The notes: a model not told the origin generated them from the letters alone. Positions 29,721-39,567 are shown, counted from the first letter of the stretch. The stretch: 47,939 nt of DNA from Secundilactobacillus oryzae JCM 18671 (GCF_000740055.1 NZ_BBJM01000012.1:1-47939), one strand, 5' to 3'. A program made the numbers and translations.

Positions 29721-30599
29721 TTGATTACACTGAAAAATGATTACTTAACGGTTAAAATTAATGAAGTTGGCGCTGAGCTCACGAGCGTAGTGGATGCAGA
29801 ATCGCAAGCAGAATATATGTGGCAGGGCAGTTCCAAGTCATGGAATCGCCACGCCCCCATTTTATTTCCCATTGTTGGCCGGTTGCAGGATGACACCTTC
29901 ACATATGATGGTCAGGAATATCACATGGGCCAACATGGTTTTGCGCGTGACCATACGTTTGAAATCGAAACGGTATCAGACACATTAGTGACGTTGAAAT
30001 TGGCGAGTTCAACTGAAACACGGGAAAAGTATCCATTTGATTTTGTATTGCGTGTTACCTTTGAACTCAAAGATCACGTTTTGTCCGTTCAAGACCAGGT
30101 GACGAACACATCAACGGGCGAAATGCTGTTCTCTCTGGGTGGCCATCCGGGATTCAACGTGCCATTTGACGAACCAACTGCTGACTTTACTGATTACCAG
30201 GTGACGGTTTCCCCACGGCAGGTCTACACCACGCTACCGCTTAAAGGCGCTTCAGTTGATGTTGCCAACGAGGGCACGCTGGATTTGAATCAACCCCTGA
30301 AGCTAGATCATGAATTATTTGATCAAGACGCTAAGATTTTAAAGCTTAACGAAGTTGAAACGACAGTGATGCTTAGTTCCACCGTCAACGATCATGGTGT
30401 GGCGCTAACGGTTCAGAACGCGCCTTATTTAGGTATCTGGTCCGCTTACCCCAACACCGGTAACTTCGTTTGTATCGAACCCTGGTGGGGCATTGCCGAT
30501 CCAGTGGGGCACAACGGTGAGTTAAAGGATAAATTGGGCATGCGTCGTTTGGCAGCTAACGAAACCGAAAGCTTCACTTATCAAGTTAGTTATTTTTAG
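29721..30599 (+). CDS. Aldose 1-epimerase family protein (LacX-like)
   Basis: This is a galactose-mutarotase-fold protein of the LacX/YihR-like branch, which interconverts sugar anomers or acts on phosphorylated sugars. The 292 residues include the family blocks EYMWQGSSKSWNRHAPILFP, the QHGFARDHTF segment with the conserved His, FSLGGHPGFNVPF with the second His, and IWSAYPNTGNFVCIEPWWG. It starts at TTG 29721, with GGAGG about 10 bases upstream. It stands alone between two terminators. The true substrate cannot be told; classical GalM is less likely because this branch lacks its usual N-terminal pattern. Confidence 0.88.
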   Translation: MITLKNDYLTVKINEVGAELTSVVDAESQAEYMWQGSSKSWNRHAPILFPIVGRLQDDTFTYDGQEYHMGQHGFARDHTFEIETVSDTLVTLKLASSTETREKYPFDFVLRVTFELKDHVLSVQDQVTNTSTGEMLFSLGGHPGFNVPFDEPTADFTDYQVTVSPRQVYTTLPLKGASVDVANEGTLDLNQPLKLDHELFDQDAKILKLNEVETTVMLSSTVNDHGVALTVQNAPYLGIWSAYPNTGNFVCIEPWWGIADPVGHNGELKDKLGMRRLAANETESFTYQVSYF

Positions 30600-30604
30600 A
30601 GCAG

Positions 30605-30641
30605 AAAAAAGCGTTGAGGTCGTGAAGATCTCAACGCTGTC
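30605..30641. terminator. Bidirectional terminator between convergent genes
   Basis: A perfect 9-bp stem AGCGTTGAG / CTCAACGCT (30610-30618 with 30630-30638) has an A run on the left (T run for the minus strand) and a T-rich stretch on the right. It serves both the epimerase gene and plsY. Confidence 0.88.
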
Positions 30642-31253
30642 TTATTTTTCCGTTCTTTTTTTATAGCCAAGGCCAAAGTGCACCATGTTTTCAGTGCCGG
30701 CCTTAATGCGTTTGATGTTGGTTCTGTGCCGGTAAAAAATAAATCCGGTGAGGAGCAATGCCAAAATAGTGAGGTAAGGGTCCCTGAGCCATAAGCTCAC
30801 AACCGTTACGATACTAAAGGCGATCATAGACGCTAAGCTGACCATGCTGGTGATGTAAATCAGCGATACCCACAAGGCTGCGGCAAAGACAAAAAACCAA
30901 GGATTGTATGCGAGTAACATCCCCGCTGAAGTGGCCACTGCCTTGCCACCATTGAATCGGTCAAAAATGGAAAAGGTGTGGCCTAAGATGGCGAACACCC
31001 CAAAGATTAACGGGTTAATGTGTTGGATGCCGAAGAACGTTGGCAACAAAGTCGCGATGGTTCCTTTGGCAATATCCATAATCATGACGACGGTGCCGGC
31101 CGTTTTGCCAAGCACCCGGAAGGTATTGGTCGTGCCAATGTTGCCAGAACCTTCCGTTCGAATGTCCTTATTGAAAAATAATTTGCCAATCCAGACACCA
31201 CTAGGGACTGCCCCCAGTAAATAGGCAATAATGAATAAAATGATTAGTTTCAA
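30642..31253 (-). CDS. plsY: Glycerol-3-phosphate acyltransferase PlsY
   Basis: PlsY moves the acyl group from acyl-phosphate to glycerol-3-phosphate, the first step of membrane phospholipid synthesis in Gram-positive bacteria. The 203-residue membrane protein has about five helices and the three PlsY motifs: [34 protein letters not shown], and a third cytoplasmic segment before [14 protein letters not shown]. The start is TTG 31253 on the minus strand, seven bases after GGAGG. It is divergent from parE, a very common neighbour arrangement in Lactobacillales. A minus-strand promoter can be read 36 bases upstream. Confidence 0.95.
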   Translation of the reverse strand: MKLIILFIIAYLLGAVPSGVWIGKLFFNKDIRTEGSGNIGTTNTFRVLGKTAGTVVMIMDIAKGTIATLLPTFFGIQHINPLIFGVFAILGHTFSIFDRFNGGKAVATSAGMLLAYNPWFFVFAAALWVSLIYITSMVSLASMIAFSIVTVVSLWLRDPYLTILALLLTGFIFYRHRTNIKRIKAGTENMVHFGLGYKKRTEK

Positions 31254-31289
31254 TTCAATTCCTCCGATAATACGACTTCAGTATTGTCC

Positions 31290-31318
31290 ATTTTACCATG
31301 TTTATACTGGGGGTCCAA
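31290..31318 (-). promoter_or_regulatory. Probable plsY promoter
   Basis: On the minus strand TTGGAC (31318-31313), 17 bases, TAAAAT (31295-31290), ahead of the plsY start at 31253. Confidence 0.6.
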
Positions 31319-31375
31319 CGAAAATTATGGACAGCCACCCGGCAAACAAATGTTCGCCAAGTGCTCTGAAAGCTC

Positions 31376-31404
31376 TTTCCAAAGCGCTAGAAATAAGTTA
31401 TGAT
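31376..31404 (+). promoter_or_regulatory. Probable parE-parC promoter
   Basis: TTTCCA (31376-31381), 17 bases, TATGAT (31399-31404), 35 bases before the parE start and divergent from the plsY promoter. Confidence 0.55.
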
Positions 31405-31438
31405 AATAAAGATTGAAATATGAAAGGGGTTTTTACGC

Positions 31439-33400
31439 GTGGCAAAGAACAAAGCGCAATATGATGATTCTTCTATTCAAATATTAGAGGGATTAGACGC
31501 CGTTCGTAAAAGGCCAGGAATGTATATCGGTTCGACGGATGGACGAGGCCTGCACCATTTGGTCTACGAAATCGTCGATAATGCTGTTGATGAGGCTTTA
31601 GCCGGCTACGGTGACGAGATTAACGTCACGATTCATTCAGATAACAGCATCACGGTCGTTGACCATGGACGGGGAATGCCTGTGGGAATGCATGCGTCAG
31701 GTAAACCAACGCCTGAAGTTATTTTGACCGTGCTACATGCTGGGGGAAAGTTTGGCCAGGGAGGCTATAAGACATCCGGTGGTTTACATGGGGTCGGTTC
31801 AAGTGTCGTTAATGCACTTTCGAGCCGATTAGTCGTGACCATCGTGCGTGACGGCATCAAGTACCGCCAAGAATTCAAAGATGGCGGTAAACCTGCCACA
31901 ACCCTTGTCAAACAGGGCAAGACTAAGGACCATACCGGAACAACGATTACGTTCAAACCAGATACTAGTATCTTCACCACCACGGTCTTTAACTTTGGGA
32001 CCCTAGAAGAACGACTCAAGGAATCGGCCTTCTTACTCAAGGGTGTGAAGATTACGTTGACTGACGAACGCGAAGGTCAGGAACGCACTGAAGTCTTCCA
32101 TTTTGAAGATGGTATTAAAGAATTTGTGAGTTACTTAAACGAAGATAAGGATACCTTAGGCGATGTCATGTATTTTGATGGCACCAAGGAAGGCGTCGAA
32201 GTTGAAGTTGCGGCCCAATACAATGACGGCTATTCGGAAACCCTGTTGTCATTCGTTAATAACGTCCGAACTAAGGATGGTGGCACTCATGAAGCTGGTA
32301 TGCGTTCGGCCTGGACAAAGGCGTTTAACGAATATGCTCGCAAAACTGAACTACTGAAAGCCAAAGACAAAAATCTGGAAGGATCTGACGTTCGAGAAGG
32401 GCTTTCTGCGGTCATTTCACTACGAGTCCCTGAAGAACTACTCCAGTTTGAAGGACAAACCAAAGAAAAATTAGGAACGCCAGAAGCCCGTTCCATCGTG
32501 GACAATGTGGTTGCTGAGCAACTAGGTTACTACCTGATGGAAAACGGTGAATTTGCTAAAATGCTAATTCATAAGGCGTTACGAGCTCGAACTGCGCGGG
32601 AAGCCGCACGTAAGGCTCGTGATGAGAGCCGTACCGGAAAGAATCATAAGAAACAGGAACGCCTGTTATCCGGAAAACTCACACCAGCACAATCCAAGGA
32701 CTCGACCAAGAATGAACTTTTCCTAGTCGAAGGGGATTCTGCCGGTGGTTCTGCTAAGCAAGGCCGTAACCGGAAGTATCAAGCCATTTTGCCATTACGT
32801 GGAAAAGTCTTGAATACCGAGCGAGCCAAGCTTCAAGACATTATGAAAAACGAAGAAATTAACACCATGATTTACACGATTGGTGCGGGCGTTGGACCAG
32901 AATTCAATATTGAAGACGCTAACTACGACAAGATTATTATCATGACCGATGCCGATGACGATGGTGCCCATATTCAAATTCTCCTCCTCACGTTCTTCTA
33001 CAAGTATATGAGACCGATGATTGATGCGGGTCATGTTTACATCGCCTTACCACCACTTTACAAGATTCAAAAGGGAACTGGTAAGTCCGCCATCGAGCGT
33101 TATGCTTGGACAGACGGTGAATTGGAACAAGAAACAAAAGAAGTTGGAAAAGGCTACAAGCTCCAACGATTCAAGGGTCTTGGTGAAATGGATGCTGAAC
33201 AATTGTGGGAAACTACGATGAATCCAGACGATCGGACACTGATTCGGGTTCGAATCAAAGACGCTGCTTTGGCAGAACGTCGGGTTACCACGTTAATGGG
33301 TGACAAGGTTGAACCACGTCGGAAGTGGATTGAAGACAACGTCAAATTCACGCTTGAAGAAGAAGGCAGTATCTTGGATACGACCGAAAGCAACGTTTAA
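31439..33400 (+). CDS. parE: DNA topoisomerase IV subunit B (ParE)
   Basis: ParE is the ATPase subunit of topoisomerase IV, which unlinks daughter chromosomes. The 653 residues show the GHKL ATPase fold (EIVDNAVDEALAGYGDEI; DHGRGMPVGMH; TSGGLHGVGSSVVNALS), the transducer domain, and the Toprim domain (LFLVEGDSAGGSAKQGRNR; IIIMTDADDDGAHI). It pairs with ParC 28 bases downstream, while GyrB is normally next to gyrA near the origin, so ParE is preferred over GyrB. GTG 31439 follows a GAAAGGGG site. Normal length for the family. Confidence 0.95.
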   Translation: MAKNKAQYDDSSIQILEGLDAVRKRPGMYIGSTDGRGLHHLVYEIVDNAVDEALAGYGDEINVTIHSDNSITVVDHGRGMPVGMHASGKPTPEVILTVLHAGGKFGQGGYKTSGGLHGVGSSVVNALSSRLVVTIVRDGIKYRQEFKDGGKPATTLVKQGKTKDHTGTTITFKPDTSIFTTTVFNFGTLEERLKESAFLLKGVKITLTDEREGQERTEVFHFEDGIKEFVSYLNEDKDTLGDVMYFDGTKEGVEVEVAAQYNDGYSETLLSFVNNVRTKDGGTHEAGMRSAWTKAFNEYARKTELLKAKDKNLEGSDVREGLSAVISLRVPEELLQFEGQTKEKLGTPEARSIVDNVVAEQLGYYLMENGEFAKMLIHKALRARTAREAARKARDESRTGKNHKKQERLLSGKLTPAQSKDSTKNELFLVEGDSAGGSAKQGRNRKYQAILPLRGKVLNTERAKLQDIMKNEEINTMIYTIGAGVGPEFNIEDANYDKIIIMTDADDDGAHIQILLLTFFYKYMRPMIDAGHVYIALPPLYKIQKGTGKSAIERYAWTDGELEQETKEVGKGYKLQRFKGLGEMDAEQLWETTMNPDDRTLIRVRIKDAALAERRVTTLMGDKVEPRRKWIEDNVKFTLEEEGSILDTTESNV

Positions 33401-33427
33401 CTGAATGTAAAGGAGCGATAAACGAAC

Positions 33428-35890
33428 GTGGCTGAAGGACAAAAAATTGAAGAAATAACGTTAGAAGACGTCATGGGTGAACGATTCAGTCGCTACTCCA
33501 AGTCCATCATTCAGGAACGTGCCTTACCTGATATACGTGATGGCTTGAAGCCAGTACAGCGACGGATCTTGTTCGCCATGAATAAAGATGACAACACGCA
33601 TGACAAAGCATTTAGAAAGTCTGCCAAATCCGTGGGTAACGTCATGGGTAATTTTCACCCTCATGGTGATAGCTCAATCTATGAAGCCTTAACCCGGATG
33701 AGTCAAGACTGGAAGGTGCGGGAACCACTTGTTGAGATGCACGGTAATAACGGTTCGATGGATGGTGATCCAGCCGCCGCAATGCGTTATACCGAAGCAC
33801 GTCTTAGCAAAATTGCCAATGAACTCTTAAAGGACATCGATAAAGACACCGTTGATATGGTGCTCAACTTTGATGACACCGAGTATGAACCAACCGTTTT
33901 ACCTGCAAAGTTTCCAAACCTACTGGTCAATGGCGCGACCGGGATTTCTGCCGGTTACGCAACGGACATTCCACCTCATAACTTAGGTGAAGTGATTGAT
34001 GCTTTGATTTACTTACTGAGTCACCCTAAAGCAGAAGTCGTCGACCTGATGCAATTCGTCAAAGGTCCTGATTTTCCAACTGGTGCCATTATTCAGGGTG
34101 TCGATGAAATTAGGAAAGCCTACGAAACTGGTAAGGGACGGATTGTCGTTCGTTCTAAAACTAGCATCGAACCACTTCGCGGGAACAAGTCCCAAATTAA
34201 GGTGACCGAAATTCCATATGAAGTGAATAAGGCCGTCTTAGTTAAACGGATTGATGAAATTCGCCTTAATAAGAAAATTGAAGGCATTTCAGAAGTTCGT
34301 GATGAATCTGATCGTGATGGATTGTCAATTGCAATTGAATTGAAGCGGGACGCAGATGCACAAGGGATTCTGAACTACTTGTTTAAGAACACCGAGTTGC
34401 AAGTCACATACCATTTCAACATGGTTGCTATTAACAAGAAGCGTCCAGAACGGGTTTCATTAAAGACAGCACTTGTTTCGTATCTTGATCACCAACGCGA
34501 CGTCATCAAACGTCGGACTGAGTTCAATTTGAAAAAAGCCCAGGACCGTGTCCACATTGTGGAAGGACTGATTAAGGCACTTTCAATCTTGGATCAAGTC
34601 ATCAAGACGATTCGGGCAAGTAATAACCGAAAAGATGCTAGAGACAATCTGGTTAAAGCTTACGACTTCTCTGAAGCGCAAGCTGACGCTATTGTTGCTT
34701 TGCAACTTTACCGGTTGACCAACACCGATGTGACCCAGTTACGACAAGAATCCGATGAGTTACACAAGTCCATCGCCGAATTCAAGGCGATTTTAGCGGA
34801 TGAAAAGGAACTCAACCGGGTTCTACGTAAGGAACTCAAGGACGTAGCGAAGGAATACCGCAATCCACGAAGAACCGAAATCCAAGATCAAATCGAAGAT
34901 CTGAAGGTTGATACCAAAGTGATGATAGCGGATGAAGAAGTTATCGTTCAAGTTAGTCATGATGGCTACTTGAAACGGACTGGAATTCGTTCATTCAAAG
35001 CTTCGGATGAGTCCGAAAATGGGTTAAAGGAAGACGATTTCCCAATCTTCTTGCAGAAGCTCACGACGTTGAACCATCTATTCATGTTCACTTCCAAAGG
35101 TAATCTAATCTATCGTCCCGTTTATGAAATTACGGACGCAAAGTGGAAAGATACTGGTGAGCATATTTCCCAAACGATTGGTTTAGATAGCGATGAGGAA
35201 ATTGTGGCAACGCACGCGTTCAAGACGCTTAAAGAAGCAGGTCATTTCCTCATTGCCACTAATGATGGCTATATCAAGCAAACCGAATTTGCAGCTTTAA
35301 CACCAGGTCGAACTTACAAGAAACGCGCCATGACCTATGAAAAGACCAAGACGGATCAAACGCGAGTGGTCAATGTCATCTACATGCCACAACAGCCAGA
35401 GGGACTCGTTTCAACTGATTCAATCCTGCTAATGTCTCGCAAAGGGCAAGGCCTTAAGTATGACCTGACCGAAGTTCCAGTGAATGGCGCACGCACAACC
35501 GGGGTTAAGTCGATGGACTTACGTGATGAAGATGAAGTCGTCGACGTTCAGTTGGTTCATGACGATGATGTTGTCGCAATGATTACGCAACGTGGATCGT
35601 TTAAGAAACTACCAACCGAAGAAATTCCAAGTACCAGTCGTGCTCGTAAAGGGGTCATGGTCCTTCGAGAATTGAAGTCCAACTCACATGAGATTGTCGA
35701 CTTCATTAAATTGGAAAGTGACACGACACCGCTTGAAGTGATTACCACCAGGGGACTCATTCATGACATTCTACCTGGTGATCATCCGGTAGGCGGTCGT
35801 TACTCAAATGGTTCATTTGTGATCGATGTTGATACTGAGGGTACGCCAACGCAAATCCGCACGAAAATGATGGGACCAGTCGTTAATTAA
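33428..35890 (+). CDS. parC: DNA topoisomerase IV subunit A (ParC)
   Basis: ParC is the DNA-cleaving subunit of topoisomerase IV. The 820 residues contain the winged-helix domain with the catalytic tyrosine Y121 (AAAMRYTEARLSKIA). The quinolone-determining region HPHGDSSIYEALTRM keeps serines at 82-83, the usual drug-sensitive form. The coiled tower region and a C-terminal beta-propeller follow (repeats such as DGYLKRTGIRSF and DGYIKQTEFAAL). No GyrA box is seen, which agrees with ParC. GTG 33428 follows AAAGGAGCG. It forms an operon with parE. Confidence 0.96.
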   Translation: MAEGQKIEEITLEDVMGERFSRYSKSIIQERALPDIRDGLKPVQRRILFAMNKDDNTHDKAFRKSAKSVGNVMGNFHPHGDSSIYEALTRMSQDWKVREPLVEMHGNNGSMDGDPAAAMRYTEARLSKIANELLKDIDKDTVDMVLNFDDTEYEPTVLPAKFPNLLVNGATGISAGYATDIPPHNLGEVIDALIYLLSHPKAEVVDLMQFVKGPDFPTGAIIQGVDEIRKAYETGKGRIVVRSKTSIEPLRGNKSQIKVTEIPYEVNKAVLVKRIDEIRLNKKIEGISEVRDESDRDGLSIAIELKRDADAQGILNYLFKNTELQVTYHFNMVAINKKRPERVSLKTALVSYLDHQRDVIKRRTEFNLKKAQDRVHIVEGLIKALSILDQVIKTIRASNNRKDARDNLVKAYDFSEAQADAIVALQLYRLTNTDVTQLRQESDELHKSIAEFKAILADEKELNRVLRKELKDVAKEYRNPRRTEIQDQIEDLKVDTKVMIADEEVIVQVSHDGYLKRTGIRSFKASDESENGLKEDDFPIFLQKLTTLNHLFMFTSKGNLIYRPVYEITDAKWKDTGEHISQTIGLDSDEEIVATHAFKTLKEAGHFLIATNDGYIKQTEFAALTPGRTYKKRAMTYEKTKTDQTRVVNVIYMPQQPEGLVSTDSILLMSRKGQGLKYDLTEVPVNGARTTGVKSMDLRDEDEVVDVQLVHDDDVVAMITQRGSFKKLPTEEIPSTSRARKGVMVLRELKSNSHEIVDFIKLESDTTPLEVITTRGLIHDILPGDHPVGGRYSNGSFVIDVDTEGTPTQIRTKMMGPVVN

Positions 35891-36016
35891 GCTTAATAAA
35901 GTCTGGTATTATCTTAAGAAAGCACATATCTGTTGCATTTTATGACCTAGAGGTTATCATAAGTATGTACTAATAGAATTGCGTACTTTATAATGAAACC
36001 TACTAGGAGGATTGCC

Positions 36017-36979
36017 ATGAAGACTAAACAAGACAGTATCTTCTCATCGAAAACATTAACTTATTTTCTCCAATTAGCTGAGACAATGAACTATACTCAG
36101 GCTGCTCAAATCTTGGGGATTACTCAACCAGCCTTAACGCAACAAATTAAAAAACTTGAAAAAACAGTTGGTGCCAGCTTATTTTACTCAGTTGGTAAGA
36201 AGCTTAGATTGACGGATGCCGGATTTACCATGCTTAGTGCCACGAAGGATATTTACGAGGTGCTTAACAAGGCGACCGACGAAATTCAACAATCAACCAG
36301 TGCGACTCAGGGTAACATTAGCATTGGGATTCTTGCTTCAACCGAGGACAGTGTCTTAGAAAAATTTGCGATTCAGTCATACCGGGAAAATCCCGATGTG
36401 AAGATTAGTTTCCACATGTTAACGCGAAAAGAAATCTGGGACCGTTTAGAGAACAACAACATTGATCTTGCGGTCATGTACTTACCAGATGAATCTATCA
36501 AGAACTGGAAGCCATATGAATCAAAGAAGATTGTGAGTGATGATCTATTGTTCATTCATCACGACGAGCAGCTGGCTAAAAAGAAAAAGGTTAAGTTGGT
36601 AGATACAATGGATCGGCCTTGGGTCATGTATCCAAGCAACTACTACTTGAACCAAACGATTCGCGAAGCTTACAAAAACGAATTAGTGAATATTCCAAGT
36701 GCGGTTGCCAACTTCACAACACCACGCCAGATTCTAAGGTTCTCAATGGAAACCAATACGTACACTGCATTACCAAACTCCTTCATGATGGGACAAGGTG
36801 AATTGAAGGATACCTGGACCGCTAAATTTGATCCCAATATTAATTTCGATTTAGCCTTTGTCTTCAGAAAAGGGAAGGATAAGATTCCTCGCATTGGCCG
36901 CTTCTTAGCCCAGTTTGATGAATACTTAAAAACCGAGGATTACTTCACTCGTTTAAAAGATTTGAATCTTAATAAATAA
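36017..36979 (+). CDS. LysR-family transcriptional regulator
   Basis: This is a 320-residue LysR-type regulator. The N-terminal winged helix (TLTYFLQLAETMNYTQAAQI, then LGITQPALTQQIKKLEKTVG) is followed by a helical linker and a substrate-binding domain like periplasmic binding proteins (NISIGILASTEDSVLEKFA onward). I chose ATG 36017, eight bases after TAGGAGG; an ATG at 35993 would add eight residues without a ribosome site. It ends only 17 bases before ppaC, on the same strand, so they may share transcripts. Its ligand and targets are unknown. The 120 bases before it contain a TATAAT at about 35984 and short dyads that could be its own operator. Confidence 0.93.
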   Translation: MKTKQDSIFSSKTLTYFLQLAETMNYTQAAQILGITQPALTQQIKKLEKTVGASLFYSVGKKLRLTDAGFTMLSATKDIYEVLNKATDEIQQSTSATQGNISIGILASTEDSVLEKFAIQSYRENPDVKISFHMLTRKEIWDRLENNNIDLAVMYLPDESIKNWKPYESKKIVSDDLLFIHHDEQLAKKKKVKLVDTMDRPWVMYPSNYYLNQTIREAYKNELVNIPSAVANFTTPRQILRFSMETNTYTALPNSFMMGQGELKDTWTAKFDPNINFDLAFVFRKGKDKIPRIGRFLAQFDEYLKTEDYFTRLKDLNLNK

Positions 36980-36996
36980 TAAAGGGGAAATTTTAC

Positions 36997-37926
36997 ATGT
37001 CTAAAGAATTAGTTTTTGGTCACCAAAATCCAGATACCGACGCAATCGTCGCAGCTAAGGCCTATGCCTACCTACAAAACAAGCTAGGTTTAGACGTTGA
37101 AGCCGTTGCATTAGGCGAACCAAACGCCGAAACTAACTTTGTTTTGAATTACTTCGACGAACCAGCACCACGCGTGGTGACTGAAGCTAAGTCAGAAGTT
37201 GAGAGTGTCATGCTTGTGGATCACAACGAACCACAACAAAGTATTTCAGACATCGAAGACTTACAAGTAACGCACGTTGTTGACCATCACCGGATTGCTA
37301 ACTTCAACACATCAGCACCTTTGTTCTACCGTTCAGAACCAGTTGGCTGTACCAGCACAATCTTGACGAAGATGTTTGATGAAGAAAAAGTTGAAATTCC
37401 AGCCCAATTAGCTGGTTTGATGCTTTCTGCTATCATTTCTGATACGTTGTTACTCCAATCACCAACAACAACTGAAGCCGACAAGATTGCCGTTAAGACG
37501 TTAGCTGAAATTGCTGACATCGATTACGAAGCATACGGTATCAAGATGTTGAAGGCCGGAACTGACTTGGATTCTAAGTCAGACAAGGAATTAGTTGATG
37601 GTGACGCCAAGTCATTTACTATGGCTGACAAATCAGTCCGTATCGGTCAAGTGAACACAGTTGACTTACAAGACGTTATCAGTCGCCAAGCCGGTTTAGT
37701 TGCTGCGATGGATGCTGAACGTGCCTCAGAAGGTTATGATTTATTCCTAACCCTCGCAACTAACGTTTTAGACAGTAACTCAGTATTGTTTGTTTCTGGC
37801 GATCCTACTGAGCCCGTTGAAGCTGCATTTAACGCTAAATTTGAAGATGGTCGGATGAGCTTGCCAGGCGTCGTATCACGAAAGAAACAAGTTGTACCAC
37901 CATTGCAAGATGCTTTTGAAAAGTAA
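36997..37926 (+). CDS. ppaC: Manganese-dependent inorganic pyrophosphatase (family II)
   Basis: PpaC hydrolyses pyrophosphate to phosphate in the cytoplasm and so drives biosynthetic reactions. The 309-residue DHH-family enzyme has metal ligands H9, D13 and D15 (FGHQNPDTDAIVAA), D75 (LVDHNEPQQS), the D96-H97-H98 motif (VVDHHRIANF), and the C-terminal substrate motif SRKKQVVPPL. An AAAGGGGAA site lies before ATG 36997. A terminator follows. The codon choice is strongly biased, as expected for a highly expressed gene. No regulatory CBS domains are present. Confidence 0.97.
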   Translation: MSKELVFGHQNPDTDAIVAAKAYAYLQNKLGLDVEAVALGEPNAETNFVLNYFDEPAPRVVTEAKSEVESVMLVDHNEPQQSISDIEDLQVTHVVDHHRIANFNTSAPLFYRSEPVGCTSTILTKMFDEEKVEIPAQLAGLMLSAIISDTLLLQSPTTTEADKIAVKTLAEIADIDYEAYGIKMLKAGTDLDSKSDKELVDGDAKSFTMADKSVRIGQVNTVDLQDVISRQAGLVAAMDAERASEGYDLFLTLATNVLDSNSVLFVSGDPTEPVEAAFNAKFEDGRMSLPGVVSRKKQVVPPLQDAFEK

Positions 37927-37950
37927 ATTGATGTTCAGTAAATAAAAATA

Positions 37951-37976
37951 AGGCCACCTAATATGGGTGGTTTTGT
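37951..37976 (+). terminator. Probable terminator of ppaC
   Basis: A short stem GCCACC / GGGTGG with a six-base loop is followed by TTTTGTTG. It lies between ppaC and the next gene. Confidence 0.65.
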
Positions 37977-37999
37977 TGTATCCAGATGGAGGGCTTATA

Positions 38000-38497
38000 A
38001 TGTACAACTTAAATTACAAATTCCCTGATACGAAGGCCTACGAATTCGTGGTTAATCGACTCGAAGAACGTGGCATCACAATTAATGATATTGCGGAAAT
38101 CGCGAAAGAAACTCAAAAGAAGTTCCATCCATCGATTCCGCTGGAGCAATACGTGAAGAACACAATCGACGTGCTGCACAAACGCGAAATTTTGAATAAT
38201 GCGATGGTTGGTTTGGAACTTGACCGCTTAGCTACTGAAAAGAAGCTGGAGCAACCACTGCAGGATATCATCGCTAATGACGCTTCCGTTTTTGGTGTCG
38301 ATGAAGGGCTTGCGCTGAACATGGCCAACATTTATGGGACCATCGGCGTCACCAACTTTGGGTTCCTAGATAAAGAGAAGACCGGTAAAATTGCGTCGCT
38401 AGATCGTAATTCTAAGCACATTAACACGTTTATCGATGATATTGTGGGGGCAATTGCAACCGCCGTTTCCGCCAAAATCGCTCACGAATATGCCTAA
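38000..38497 (+). CDS. Phosphatidylglycerophosphatase A-like protein (YutG/PgpA)
   Basis: The 165-residue protein belongs to the soluble PgpA/YutG family, which dephosphorylates phosphatidylglycerol phosphate during phosphatidylglycerol synthesis. Family blocks are GVDEGLALNMANIYGTIGVTN followed by FGFLDKEKTG and IDDIVGAIATAVSAKIAH. No transmembrane helix is seen, as in the Bacillus YutG form rather than E. coli PgpA. The open frame extends to 37967, inside the ppaC terminator, but ATG 38000 after TGGAGGG is the likely start. The biochemical role is inferred from the family. Confidence 0.85.
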   Translation: MYNLNYKFPDTKAYEFVVNRLEERGITINDIAEIAKETQKKFHPSIPLEQYVKNTIDVLHKREILNNAMVGLELDRLATEKKLEQPLQDIIANDASVFGVDEGLALNMANIYGTIGVTNFGFLDKEKTGKIASLDRNSKHINTFIDDIVGAIATAVSAKIAHEYA

Positions 38498-38506
38498 GTC
38501 GAATCC

Positions 38507-38534
38507 TTGCAAATTGGCTGATAAGTTATAAAAT
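38507..38534 (+). promoter_or_regulatory. Probable promoter of msrB-msrA
   Basis: TTGCAA (38507-38512), 16 bases, TAAAAT (38529-38534), about 34 bases before the msrB start. Confidence 0.5.
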
Positions 38535-38567
38535 GAAAGTTACATTAAAAAAGACGAGGTGATTGAG

Positions 38568-39002
38568 TTGGCAGAGTCTGAAAAGGATTTAAAGCAACGT
38601 TTATCAGAGGAAGCATTTGAAGTAACACAGCACGCAGCCACCGAACGTCCATTTAGCGGTCAATACGATGATTTTTATGAAGACGGCATCTATGTCGATA
38701 TTGTGAGTGGTGAGCCATTATTTAGTTCACGCGATAAATACGACGCAGGTTGTGGCTGGCCATCATTTACTAAACCAATCGACAAAGCAGCGCTTAATTC
38801 CGAGACTGATACATCATTTGGTATGGTTCGCGAGGAAGTACGTAGTAAAAACGCCAATTCTCACTTAGGTCACGTTTTTGACGATGGGCCAACCGAAGCA
38901 GGCGGTAAACGTTTTTGTATTAACTCGGCCGCGCTTCGTTTCGTTCCAGTCAGCGACTTAGCAGACCAAGGCTACAAGGATTATCAGAAATTATTTGAAT
39001 AG
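38568..39002 (+). CDS. msrB: Peptide methionine-R-sulfoxide reductase MsrB
   Basis: MsrB reduces the R form of methionine sulfoxide in proteins. The 144-residue protein has the family core: [50 protein letters not shown], and the catalytic cysteine in [14 protein letters not shown] (about C117). It lacks the zinc-binding CxxC pairs of some homologs. I chose TTG 38568, nine bases after GACGAGG; GTG 38559 would overlap that site. It is followed 13 bases later by msrA, forming a repair pair for both stereoisomers. Confidence 0.95.
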   Translation: MAESEKDLKQRLSEEAFEVTQHAATERPFSGQYDDFYEDGIYVDIVSGEPLFSSRDKYDAGCGWPSFTKPIDKAALNSETDTSFGMVREEVRSKNANSHLGHVFDDGPTEAGGKRFCINSAALRFVPVSDLADQGYKDYQKLFE

Positions 39003-39015
39003 GAGCGAACAAGGC

Positions 39016-39531
39016 ATGGAAGAAAAAGCAGTATTTGCGGGTGGTTGTTTCTGGTGCATGGTGCAACCATTTGAAGATCAACCCGGTATCAAAAAGGTTT
39101 TATCTGGCTATACGGGTGGTCACGTGGCTAACCCAACTTACGAGCAAGTTAGCTCACACACAACTGGCCATACCGAAGCAGTTGAAATCACTTATGATCC
39201 AGATGTCGTGTCGTACGACAAACTAGTTGAGATCTATTGGCAACAAACGGATCCAACTGATGCTATGGGCCAATTCCAAGACCGTGGCGATAACTACCGT
39301 CCGGTCATTTTCGTCAACAACGACGAGCAACGGCAGATTGCTGAAGCTTCAAAGAAAAAACTTCAGGAAAGCGAACTATTTGATGATCCAATCGTCACCA
39401 GCATTGAAGATGCCAAGCCATTCTATGTTGCTGAAGAGGAACACCAACAGTTCTACAAGAAGAATCCCGCACGTTATGCGCTTGAGGAACAAGGCGGCCG
39501 TGAGCAGTTCAAAGAACAACACTGGAATTAA
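39016..39531 (+). CDS. msrA: Peptide methionine-S-sulfoxide reductase MsrA
   Basis: MsrA reduces the S form of methionine sulfoxide. The 171 residues begin [15 protein letters not shown], with the catalytic cysteine C11 in GCFWC, followed by [53 protein letters not shown] and YRPVIF. The start ATG 39016 follows TAGGAGCGA; an upstream in-frame start at 38995 lies inside msrB. The gene ends at a strong terminator. Confidence 0.96.
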   Translation: MEEKAVFAGGCFWCMVQPFEDQPGIKKVLSGYTGGHVANPTYEQVSSHTTGHTEAVEITYDPDVVSYDKLVEIYWQQTDPTDAMGQFQDRGDNYRPVIFVNNDEQRQIAEASKKKLQESELFDDPIVTSIEDAKPFYVAEEEHQQFYKKNPARYALEEQGGREQFKEQHWN

Positions 39532-39538
39532 AACCATT

Positions 39539-39566
39539 AAGATCGCAATTACGCGATCTTTTTTAT
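39539..39566 (+). terminator. Rho-independent terminator of msrBA
   Basis: A perfect 8-bp stem AAGATCGC / GCGATCTT has a six-base loop and a following TTTT run. Confidence 0.9.
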
Positions 39567-39567
39567 C

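Noticed and set aside
33428-35890. The topoisomerase pair as gyrB-gyrA
   Set aside because: No GyrA box is seen, the pair sits next to plsY, and the sequence features fit ParE/ParC.
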